Assembly: GCA_964349045.1 (NCBI GenBank)
Contig: CAYGFI010000205.1
Coordinates: 1 to 7,202 of the forward strand
Direction of reading: 5' to 3'
From: JACJXF01 sp964349045
Lineage (GTDB): Bacteria; Bacteroidota; Bacteroidia; Bacteroidales; GCA-2748055
DNA length: 7,202 bases
Part shown: piece after piece, positions 1-5,577 of the stretch
Position numbering within the stretch: position 1 is the first letter of the stretch
How the letters are laid out: each line of letters begins with the position of its first letter
Notes under the pieces: model-generated
Told to the model about the DNA's origin: nothing
What the model saw: only the letters and a program-made list of their open reading frames with translations
Databases searched by the model: none
Position numbers and translations under genes: made by a program

Positions 1-105
1 GAGGAAAATGAGATCCTGTGGATTTTCTTTGGAGTGCATACCGCAAATGCTGTACGAATAGCAAAACGGTTAGCCATCTCAAAAGCTACTCGAAAAGCTT
101 CTTAG
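1..105 (+). CDS. 3' end of an unrecognised protein (partial)
   Basis: The first frame is open from base 1 to a TAG at 103-105 and gives 34 residues, entering the window mid-gene. The tail starts acidic (EENE), has a hydrophobic stretch (ILWIFFGVHTANAV), and ends basic (KRLAISKATRKAS). Codon choice looks ordinary for the window, and a hairpin suited to termination follows about 110 bases downstream at 214-256, both of which favour a real gene end. I do not recognise the family. The tail is too short to separate a genuine C-terminus from a chance open frame, so the call rests on reading frame and context only. Confidence 0.4.
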   Translation, partial: EENEILWIFFGVHTANAVRIAKRLAISKATRKAS

Positions 106-213
106 TTATTATAAATCTGACTGTTATAATCAATACCAGATGGAAGAGGCATGTCTAAAAAATGCTTTTGTCATAAAAGAGCAATACAAAAATGAACTTT
201 TGTGCCAAAAACG

Positions 214-256
214 AAAAATGAGCAGTCTCTTATGGTTAAGATTACTGCTCATTTTT
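214..256. terminator. Bidirectional hairpin terminator between convergent genes
   Basis: A perfect 13-base inverted repeat, AAAAATGAGCAGT (214-226) and ACTGCTCATTTTT (244-256), encloses a 17-base loop. Four further bases can pair inside the loop (CTTA 229-232 with TAAG 237-240). The A-rich outer edge of one arm and T-rich edge of the other give a U-tract after a GC-containing stem on both strands. It lies between the plus-strand gene ending at 105 and the minus-strand gene ending at 350, where a shared terminator is expected. About 110 bases (106-213) before it hold no supported gene. Confidence 0.7.
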
Positions 257-289
257 AAAAATTGTCTTTACTCCTGAATATCCCGTTAT

Positions 290-353
290 ATCGTCACATC
301 GTCACATCATCACGTCATCACGTCATCACATCGTCACGTCGTCACGTCGTTAC
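290..353. repeat. Eight tandem 8-bp repeats, consensus RTCRTCAC
   Basis: Eight contiguous octamers without indels: ATCGTCAC, ATCGTCAC, ATCATCAC, GTCATCAC, GTCATCAC, ATCGTCAC, GTCGTCAC and GTCGTTAC. Variation is almost wholly limited to purine transitions at positions 1 and 4, plus one C-to-T in the last unit. The final unit runs into the stop codon (350-352) of the minus-strand OB-fold gene, so the array forms that gene's immediate 3' flank. It is not an open continuation of the protein. Function is unknown; it could be a slippage-prone microsatellite or a protein-binding array. Confidence 0.85.
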
Positions 354-814
354 TCACTAACTTCACCTTCCATAATAACACAATTATTCATCAAAACATC
401 CATCAGCATCCCCGAGCATTCACCCCGGATGGTAATCTGGTCACCCGGAGCAGGATTTACAGGTGACCCATCTTTTATTCCGCCAAATGTGCAAATTACT
501 CCGGAAAACTGATCATCTTCATGCAGTGTAATGCTTAAGGTACTATCGGCGGAGCTGTATTCAACCCGCGCTACAATCCCCCTGACCTCAATAACTTTCC
601 CTGTATATTTGACTGTTGCTGCAATTTCATCGCTTTCAAAAGCAGAATACAGATCGGTGGAACTAAGCGTAAACGCAGGTTTTACATTGCTGAGATCAGA
701 ATGTTTTTTGTTAAACAGGAAGATCCCATAAGCAATCCCGGCAATCATTGCCAATAATGTTAAGCCTGCAGTAATCCTGAAATACTTTGATTTTGTGAAT
801 GTCGGACAGGTCAT
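350..814 (-). CDS. Membrane-anchored tRNA_anti-like OB-fold protein
   Basis: A 154-residue protein read from the ATG at 814. Residues 1-12 are polar and basic, residues 13-34 form one transmembrane helix (ITAGLTLLAMIAGIAYGIFLF), and the rest is a small beta-rich domain that would face the periplasm. The domain matches the tRNA_anti-like OB-fold pattern of Bacteroidota: a helix DLYSAFESDEIAA (54-66), then KYTGKVIEVRGIV (69-81), a beta strand STLSITL, a VICTF strand (106-110), and PGDQITIRGECSG (123-135). Despite the family name, no tRNA-binding role is established, and an envelope protein is more likely. The frame stays open to a GTG at 868, which would add 18 residues, but the ATG after an A-rich leader gives a more usual anchor. 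It lies downstream of the YceI gene on the same strand, about 170 bases away, so it may have its own promoter. Confidence 0.8.
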   Translation of the reverse strand: MTCPTFTKSKYFRITAGLTLLAMIAGIAYGIFLFNKKHSDLSNVKPAFTLSSTDLYSAFESDEIAATVKYTGKVIEVRGIVARVEYSSADSTLSITLHEDDQFSGVICTFGGIKDGSPVNPAPGDQITIRGECSGMLMDVLMNNCVIMEGEVSE

Positions 815-831
815 TTTTTTATAAATATAGC

Positions 832-844
832 GGTGCAATGCACC
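832..844. promoter_or_regulatory. 13-bp palindrome upstream of the OB-fold gene
   Basis: GGTGCAATGCACC has perfect 6-base arms around a single central base and ends 18 bases before the ATG at 814. This is a suitable place for an operator or a small 5' leader structure. If translation started instead at the GTG at 868, the palindrome would lie in coding sequence. A 13-base palindrome can arise by chance, so regulation is only a guess. Confidence 0.25.
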
Positions 845-985
845 TTTGTTGTACCAGTATGAAATCACCTGGTTTCTGATTTACATTTAGTTTCATTTAA
901 ACTTTGAACCCCCGCAAAGCAGAACTTACACTTTACTCCTGATTATATTTAAAGTATTAAACGAAACTGTAAAAAAAGTATCAGG

Positions 986-1537
986 CTAATTACTTAAAAC
1001 TGTATATTTAATATTAACCGTCACCTCGATCTCCTTTGCAATATTATCCCGCACAAGTCCAGGTATTTTGATTCCATAATCCTCCGGTTTAATAAAGAAT
1101 TTCGATCTGGCAATAATTCCATCATCAATAATTTCAAGGGTCCCAGAAGTTGTAATAGATTTAGAAACACCATGTATCATCATTTCTCCTTCGGCAGCAA
1201 CATTATATACCCCTGCTTTGGAAAAATTTACTTCAGAGATATTCGTAATTTTACCTTTAAATACTGACCTGGGAAATAACTCGGTTTCCATGTAATTTTC
1301 ATTAAAATGTTCTTCCATAAGAGTTTTATCGAAATGAAAAGACTTGATCAGTATCTGGAAAACGCCATCACCTGTTGATGCATCAATGATACTGGCAACC
1401 TGGTTGTTGCCGGCTTTAATATCTTCAATGGGTGTGTGCGAAAAGAAACCGACATAACCGTTTTTTGCAGTATACCTCTGGGCGCTGAGATTCAGGCTAA
1501 GGAATAAAATTCCGAAAATCAATATTATGTTCTTCAT
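986..1537 (-). CDS. YceI-family periplasmic protein
   Basis: A 183-residue protein with an N-terminal signal peptide (about 1-19, MKNIILIFGILFLSLNLSA, then Q). The remainder is one YceI-like domain, a lipocalin-like beta-barrel that in characterised members binds isoprenoid or other amphiphilic lipids. Family features present are FHFDKTLMEEHFNENYM (67-83) followed by ELFP, GEMMIHGVSKSIT (117-129), and the closing DYGIKIPGLVRDNIAKEIEV (153-172). Length is normal for the family, so the gene looks intact. The ATG at 1537 follows an A/T-rich leader without a Shine-Dalgarno. It begins only 10 bases after the stop of a DUF5777 remnant. From my recollection, YceI and DUF5777 genes are often paired in Bacteroidota, so the original operon partner appears to have been lost here. 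Confidence 0.9.
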   Translation of the reverse strand: MKNIILIFGILFLSLNLSAQRYTAKNGYVGFFSHTPIEDIKAGNNQVASIIDASTGDGVFQILIKSFHFDKTLMEEHFNENYMETELFPRSVFKGKITNISEVNFSKAGVYNVAAEGEMMIHGVSKSITTSGTLEIIDDGIIARSKFFIKPEDYGIKIPGLVRDNIAKEIEVTVNIKYTVLSN

Positions 1538-1547
1538 AATTTTTTAT

Positions 1548-1829
1548 TTAATCTAACTTTGTAAGCGAATCAGAATTTAAATTTTTATCGGGTCTATTGA
1601 AAAAGTCATGAATATTTGAGTTTTTTGACACTTCTGAGTCATAAACTATAAACATTCGGCTACTCCAATAGTTCATTTTACTTCCCTGCACGGGATTTTT
1701 AAAATTAAATACCCGGGATACGTTTATCCCAAAGTGGATATCTCCTTTTCCACGCCTGCCGGATGTTTCAGCAATAAAACCATTATCATTGAAAGCGGGA
1801 GAATCAGTAAACATAAGCTGAAAATTCAT
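1548..1829 (-). pseudogene. Remnant (C-terminus only) of a DUF5777 beta-barrel protein
   Basis: The 93-codon frame begins with residues that resemble the last strands of DUF5777-family outer-membrane barrels: FQLMFTDSPAFNDNGFIAE (3-21), then KGDIHFGINVSRVF (28-41). Family members as I know them are several hundred residues long and stop just after the RVF segment. Here everything upstream is missing: an in-frame TAA sits directly before the ATG at 1829, and a divergent gene starts at 1928. About 50 residues with no resemblance to the family follow RVF, as if the normal stop were lost. The piece has no signal peptide and cannot form a barrel, so it is probably a decaying fragment that may still be transcribed as the YceI leader. 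A short expressed protein cannot be excluded. Confidence 0.6.
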
Positions 1830-1927
1830 TTACTCTGATAAATAATATTTTTCACCTACTTGAATCATATTAGTTTATGTCTTAACTTGGGTGTGAAATC
1901 CTGATTGATAACCTAAAAACCAAAACA

Positions 1928-2434
1928 ATGAGAATCCTGATAACAGGAGGCCTTGTTTTTCTGCTTTGGGCATTTTTCGCAAGCTGGTTTTATGTTTGTA
2001 AAATCAAACCATATTGCGATACGCCAACAGAAACTACAATAGCTGCCGACACAATCGCCATTGAACCTTCACCACCTGCAGTGGCAGAAGCGCCAAAACC
2101 CGAAACACTTACATTGTATTTCGACTTCAACAAAGCCGAAGTAAAAGTAACATCAGAAACGGATCAATACTCGATGCTGTTTCAGGACTGGCTTGGTAAA
2201 CATCCAGATGCAGTTCTGAGCATTACCGGGCATACTGATGGCAAAGGTTCCGATACCTATAACCTGTCCCTCGGTAATAAAAGAGCTGAGAATACCATGA
2301 AATATCTTTCAGGTAAAGGGATATCCCCCGAAAGAATAAAAATCCTCTCGAAAGGTGAAGCTGATCCTGTATCGGATAATTCAACTGAAACAGGCAGAGC
2401 AAAAAACCGCAGAGCTGAAATAACCTTAAATTAA
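1928..2434 (+). CDS. OmpA-domain protein with an N-terminal membrane anchor
   Basis: A 168-residue protein. Residues 3-23 form one uncleaved-looking transmembrane helix (ITGGLVFLLWAFFASWF), followed by VCKIKPYC with two cysteines (24 and 30), a Thr/Pro/Ala-rich linker (31-60), and an OmpA C-terminal peptidoglycan-binding domain (61-168). Domain landmarks are LYFDFNKAEV, ITGHTDGKGS, YNLSLGNKRAENTMKYL and the final GRAKNRRAEI. D104 (in GHTDG) and R119 (in NKRA) have the 15-residue spacing of the Asp/Arg pair that holds diaminopimelate in OmpA proteins, so peptidoglycan binding is likely. It lacks the eight-stranded barrel of classical OmpA, and I expect an inner-membrane anchor with the domain in the periplasm. 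The ATG follows an A-rich leader (CTAAAAACCAAAACA). It is probably co-transcribed with the small gene 6 bases downstream. Confidence 0.9.
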   Translation: MRILITGGLVFLLWAFFASWFYVCKIKPYCDTPTETTIAADTIAIEPSPPAVAEAPKPETLTLYFDFNKAEVKVTSETDQYSMLFQDWLGKHPDAVLSITGHTDGKGSDTYNLSLGNKRAENTMKYLSGKGISPERIKILSKGEADPVSDNSTETGRAKNRRAEITLN

Positions 2435-2440
2435 AATACC

Positions 2441-2710
2441 ATGAAAACAATCTTTATAATACTTCAACAAACAACTACCATGGCCATTCTCGAAATATTA
2501 TTACTTCTTGTAATTGCAGGATTAATCGGATACCTCACAGCCTATTTCTACGACAAGTCAGTATATACTAAAAAAATCAAGATTCTCGAGGGTGAAAAAT
2601 CCGAACTTAAACATCATATCGAAACCCTTTTTTCAGAAAAGGCTAAACTGGAACAAACCATTAAAGACAAGGAAACTGAGATTGAGAGCTTGAAAAATCA
2701 AAAGAAATAG
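2441..2710 (+). CDS. Small membrane protein with a coiled-coil tail
   Basis: An 89-residue protein starting 6 bases after the OmpA-domain gene, so almost certainly in the same operon. A transmembrane helix (about 16-36, ILEILLLLVIAGLIGYLTAYF) is followed by a charged heptad-rich stretch (44-88) with regularly spaced I/L residues among Lys and Glu, typical of a parallel coiled coil. A second ATG at 2480 (MAILEILLLL, 76 residues) places the helix right at the N-terminus and is equally credible. The residues before it (ILQQTTT) look unlike a signal sequence. I recognise no named family. Its position suggests it partners the OmpA-domain protein at the inner membrane, but this is inference. Confidence 0.75.
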   Translation: MKTIFIILQQTTTMAILEILLLLVIAGLIGYLTAYFYDKSVYTKKIKILEGEKSELKHHIETLFSEKAKLEQTIKDKETEIESLKNQKK

Positions 2711-2742
2711 TACAACTGTTTTTTTTCTTTCTATTAACACAT

Positions 2743-2789
2743 TGACAACAGCCTGAACTTATGCGGGCTGTTGTCATTTTCATTTTTTT
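2743..2789 (+). terminator. Rho-independent terminator of the OmpA operon
   Basis: An 11-base perfect stem, TGACAACAGCC (2743-2753) and GGCTGTTGTCA (2766-2776), encloses a 12-base loop. It is followed by TTTTCATTTTTTT. It starts 32 bases after the stop of the small coiled-coil gene, in the right orientation to end that operon. Confidence 0.88.
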
Positions 2790-2808
2790 AACTTAACGTT
2801 TTATCTTA

Positions 2809-2844
2809 AACCTTTTAACTTTTAACTTTAACCTTTCAACCCTG
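2809..2844. repeat. Degenerate AACYTTT tandem tract
   Basis: Five imperfect units in a row: AACCTTTT, AACTTTT, AACTTT, AACCTTTC and AACCCTG. They lie between the OmpA-operon terminator and the short signal-peptide ORF. Unit length varies from 6 to 8 bases, so this is looser than the octamer array at 290-353. It could be low-complexity drift of an AT-rich spacer or part of the upstream region of the DUF2141 gene. Confidence 0.5.
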
Positions 2845-2861
2845 TTTATTTCAACCTGCTT

Positions 2862-2948
2862 ATGAACCAAACCTTATCTCTCATCCTGATCGGTAATTTA
2901 TTGTTCTTCAATGTACAATCTCAAAACGCCCCTGAAGATGATGAATAA
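2862..2948 (+). CDS. 28-codon ORF, orphan signal-peptide-like, overlapping DUF2141
   Basis: The ATG at 2862 opens a frame of 28 codons ending with TAA at 2946-2948. The product is MNQTLSLILIGNLLFF followed by NVQSQNAPEDDE. It has a hydrophobic core and a cleavage-like site near SQ, as in many secreted Bacteroidota proteins, but almost no mature part. The frame overlaps the start of the DUF2141 gene (ATG at 2938 or 2941) in a start-stop overlap. It could be a translated leader that couples translation into DUF2141, or the surviving 5' end of a secreted-protein gene whose body was deleted. Chance cannot be excluded at this length, though a signal peptide exactly abutting another is suggestive. 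Confidence 0.4.
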   Translation: MNQTLSLILIGNLLFFNVQSQNAPEDDE

Positions 2949-3381
2949 ATTATTAATTTTTGTTTCGTTCATTTTAATTTCAAACTGTATCCTGGCACAG
3001 GTTGAGCCAGCAGGTAAAATAGAAATCCGCATTACCGGTTTGCGTAATACACAAGGCAAAATAAACGTTAACCTGTTCAATAAGGCAGAAGGATTTCCTG
3101 AAGATCCATTAAATAGTTTCGGGTGGAAAACCGTCAAAATAGTTCCGGATACAGTAGTTATAGTTTTTGAGAACCTTCCTTATGGAAATTATGCAGTATC
3201 CATTCTTCATGACGAAAACAGCAACGGGAAAATGGAAAAGAATTTTTTTGGAATACCCAAAGAAGGTTTTGCTTTTTCCAATAATTATGCTCCAAAAATA
3301 AAATCACCATCGTTCAGAGATGCTTTGATTGTTCTGAGGCAACCCAATTTGAAGGCCGATCTGAAGATGCTGTATTACTAA
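2941..3381 (+). CDS. Secreted DUF2141-family protein
   Basis: A 146-residue protein from the ATG at 2941; the adjacent ATG at 2938 would add one residue. The frame is open to an ATG at 2911, but that start would put polar residues before the signal peptide (MNKLLIFVSFILISNCILA, about 1-19), so the later start is preferred. The mature part matches DUF2141: KIEIRITGLRNTQGKINVNLFN, FENLPYGNYAVSILHDEN, then SNGKMEKNFFGIPKEGFAFS, with the typical HDEN.NGKM segment followed by G.PKEG.AFSNN. The fold is predicted to be a small beta-sandwich exported to the periplasm or surface; the biochemical role of the family is unknown. It converges with the glycosidase-like gene across only 24 bases (3382-3405), in which I see no hairpin. 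Confidence 0.9.
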   Translation: MNKLLIFVSFILISNCILAQVEPAGKIEIRITGLRNTQGKINVNLFNKAEGFPEDPLNSFGWKTVKIVPDTVVIVFENLPYGNYAVSILHDENSNGKMEKNFFGIPKEGFAFSNNYAPKIKSPSFRDALIVLRQPNLKADLKMLYY

Positions 3382-3405
3382 GAATTAATCCTTTATGTAG
3401 TAGAC

Positions 3406-5397
3406 TTATCGGGAGGTTTTAATCATTTTGAGAGCGCTTACAAGCTTGTTATCCATTTTTAACACTAAATAATATACTCCATGGAAAACGGTTCTGCCCT
3501 GGTAATGATCACCATTCCAGGTAACAGAATAACTTCCGGATAGGAGCCTGCAATTGAGCAAGGTTTGAATTTTTACACCCAGGATATCGTAAATATCGAT
3601 TACGACCCAGGCATCTGAAGGCAGATAAAAATCTGCTGTTATATTTTCACGGAATGGATTTGGGTAGAGATTTTTAACAGGTAGTTCCAGCTTACTCAAT
3701 TTAACGGAAAGCAAGGTATCTTTGAAATTCTCCGACATAAACGGATTAACACCATTTTTTGCAAGGATATACCAGGCTGCACTGGAAACAAATCCTTTGG
3801 TTGTATCAACCCAGTTGTAACCTCCTGTTTTATTGAGGGTATAAGGGATGGTATGGCTAAGCTCGCCGCCCAATTCACGTTCAATTATGAGATTGTCAAG
3901 CTGGTTGGCATAAAAATACCCTCTTTCCTTATCACCATAAGCCTGGTATGCACACGCGATATGACCTGTTCCATCGTTCCAGAAATTACGGGTATAGAAA
4001 TCCGATGTATGATAAAAACCCATTGTTTCTTTACCATTTACCCCGATTACTTTTCTATAGGAGTAGTTATATTCCGGGATATTCAATAATCCGGAATAAT
4101 CACTTCCAAATGCCAGTACCCGCCAGGTATATAAATCGAGGGGCAGGTTTTTCTGATTATTTAACTCTTGCTCCAGCCAGATTTTAATCTTTTGGGCAAA
4201 GTAATTTTCATTACAAAGTTTTAATGCTACATAACAATCGATATTACCCTCGTGATGGCCTGTCGCTTCATGAAGAAAGCTGTCACCGCTTCTCCATCCG
4301 CTCTGAATATATCCCCCGATATCCGACTCTTTATAGTACGATAAAAGCAAGTCCTTTATAATCCTAACAAGATTATCGTAGCGGTTGGAACTATATTTTA
4401 GTTCATAGAATTTACATGTAATCAACAGCCATGCCATATCACCTACCCACCTGTCGCCTGTTCCTGCAGGGGCATGCCTGGAATCGAGCGATACCCATTG
4501 GTAAAATCCCCGGGCTTCGCCATTGTAATAGAAATTTTGGAGGGTGATATCAGTGTTGTTTTTACTGGTCGCGGCATCATAAAAACCGAGGATCCTTTCA
4601 GCTCTTTCTTTTTCATTCTTTATAATGAATGCCAATGCTGCCAGGGAATTATTAAATGTCTGGGCCTGATCATCTTCCTGTGAAGGAAGTAGATCTGCTT
4701 CAGGTGAAGAGAGGTCTTGTAATACTTTCAGGTATTTCAATACAAGGGTATCTTCGGGGTGCATTTCCGAATCGCGTCTCTGGACAAATCCTATTCCGGT
4801 AAGTGTGCTGTCCGGGTCATAAATAGATGGGAATGAGGATTTTAATCCCAACTTTCCTATTCCAATTTCATCCAGCCAGATTGTGTCTTTTCCAAATCCT
4901 GAAGCAGCAATGGAAAACAAGGAAAGTGCATCAAGTTTTGAATCTCCTCCCCATGCATATTCAGTATCACCAGGATATACGACAATATGTTTCCATTGGC
5001 CGGTAAAGCTATCCAGCGGTACCAGCCTGCGAAAAACCGATCCGTTTTTACCGGTAAATTTTATTTCAAGATTATCATTTACCCGGGAGGATGAACGAAT
5101 ATAAAAAACAACAGGATATTCATGTGTGAGTGTATCGCTGAGAACCATGTTCATGTCGAACCAGCCCCCGGTGGCCGGAAAAGAATAGACTAAAGCTATT
5201 CCATTATTGTTGATGCCATTATAATTACTTTTAACTGATGTTGAGCCAGACTGATGTGAGAGATTCCAGGTAAGATAATTGTCCCAGTTTTGATTGATTA
5301 AATATTGTACTGTGTCGACGGGTTTTTCAATGTTGATCTGAGTAATTCCCTTTGAGCTTAATAGAAATAAAAATAAAATATATAGTTTTATTCTCAT
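3406..5397 (-). CDS. T9SS-exported protein with glycosidase-like helical domain
   Basis: A 663-residue protein from the ATG at 5397; a TTG at 5406 would add three residues but the ATG fits better. Order: signal peptide (1-20), a beta-rich region (about 27-185, ending DTIWLDEIGIG) resembling galactose-binding or carbohydrate-binding sandwiches, an alpha-helical region (about 210-553), and a T9SS type A sorting domain of the FlgD-Ig-like kind (573-663, opening LYPNPFRENI). The helical part has repeating signatures of six-hairpin (alpha/alpha)6 glycosidase-like proteins: GTGDRWVGDMAW (312-323), GHHEGNIDCYVALK (380-393), FWNDGTGHIACAYQAYGD (472-489), and GFVSSAAWYILA with NPF (535-553). Conserved acids in these motifs (D315, D320, E383, D475) are candidate active-site residues. 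I cannot name a glycoside hydrolase family. It is likely surface-attached or released, acting on a polysaccharide. Confidence 0.75.
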   Translation of the reverse strand: MRIKLYILFLFLLSSKGITQINIEKPVDTVQYLINQNWDNYLTWNLSHQSGSTSVKSNYNGINNNGIALVYSFPATGGWFDMNMVLSDTLTHEYPVVFYIRSSSRVNDNLEIKFTGKNGSVFRRLVPLDSFTGQWKHIVVYPGDTEYAWGGDSKLDALSLFSIAASGFGKDTIWLDEIGIGKLGLKSSFPSIYDPDSTLTGIGFVQRRDSEMHPEDTLVLKYLKVLQDLSSPEADLLPSQEDDQAQTFNNSLAALAFIIKNEKERAERILGFYDAATSKNNTDITLQNFYYNGEARGFYQWVSLDSRHAPAGTGDRWVGDMAWLLITCKFYELKYSSNRYDNLVRIIKDLLLSYYKESDIGGYIQSGWRSGDSFLHEATGHHEGNIDCYVALKLCNENYFAQKIKIWLEQELNNQKNLPLDLYTWRVLAFGSDYSGLLNIPEYNYSYRKVIGVNGKETMGFYHTSDFYTRNFWNDGTGHIACAYQAYGDKERGYFYANQLDNLIIERELGGELSHTIPYTLNKTGGYNWVDTTKGFVSSAAWYILAKNGVNPFMSENFKDTLLSVKLSKLELPVKNLYPNPFRENITADFYLPSDAWVVIDIYDILGVKIQTLLNCRLLSGSYSVTWNGDHYQGRTVFHGVYYLVLKMDNKLVSALKMIKTSR

Positions 5398-5452
5398 AAA
5401 GAACAATTTGTAATTGAGAACAAATAATTGTGAAGCGAAGTTTGAAAAATTT

Positions 5453-5482
5453 GAAAACTATTTCAAAATTACAATTAATCAA
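5453..5482 (-). promoter_or_regulatory. Candidate Bacteroidota-type promoter for the glycosidase-like gene
   Basis: Read on the minus strand, TTG (5482-5480) is followed after exactly 19 bases by TAGTTTTC (5460-5453). This is seven of eight to the Bacteroidota -7 box TANNTTTG, with a matching -33 TTG core. It would give a leader of roughly 50 bases before the ATG at 5397. The region is very AT-rich, so near matches are easy to find. Confidence 0.4.
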
Positions 5483-5524
5483 TTGATTTCAGAGATATTT
5501 CTGTTAAGATGTTGAAATTTGAGG

Positions 5525-5561
5525 AATAAAAAAAGCTCCGGACTAAGGAGCTTTTTTTATT
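5525..5561 (-). terminator. Rho-independent terminator of the duplicated-module gene
   Basis: A 15-base perfect stem, AATAAAAAAAGCTCC (5525-5539) and GGAGCTTTTTTTATT (5547-5561), with a 7-base loop. It has A and T runs on either side, so it can work on both strands. It lies 17 bases past the stop of the minus-strand gene at 5578 and separates it from the next gene, which therefore needs its own promoter. Confidence 0.9.
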
Positions 5562-5577
5562 AAAGTCAAATTGAAAA

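Noticed and set aside
186..203. ACAAAA / TTTTGT hairpin as a second terminator
   Set aside because: Six-base stem almost wholly A/T with no supporting U-tract; expected by chance in AT-rich spacer.
290..353. CRISPR-like array
   Set aside because: Units are contiguous octamers without spacers and there is no cas gene in the window.
812..830. TATATTTA as a -7 promoter box for the OB-fold gene
   Set aside because: It lies too close to the ATG at 814, and no TTG core is seen 19-21 bases upstream.
902..919. CTTTG / CAAAG inverted repeat upstream of the OB-fold gene as a terminator for YceI
   Set aside because: Only a 5-base stem around a C-rich loop and no T-run following on the minus strand; too weak to call.
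3382..3405. Terminator between the convergent DUF2141 and glycosidase-like genes
   Set aside because: The 24-base gap has no inverted repeat or T-run.
4474..4683. Plus-strand open frame within the glycosidase-like gene, and similar short frames elsewhere opposite real genes
   Set aside because: These lie antisense to well-supported coding sequence and show no domain, signal peptide or leader of their own.
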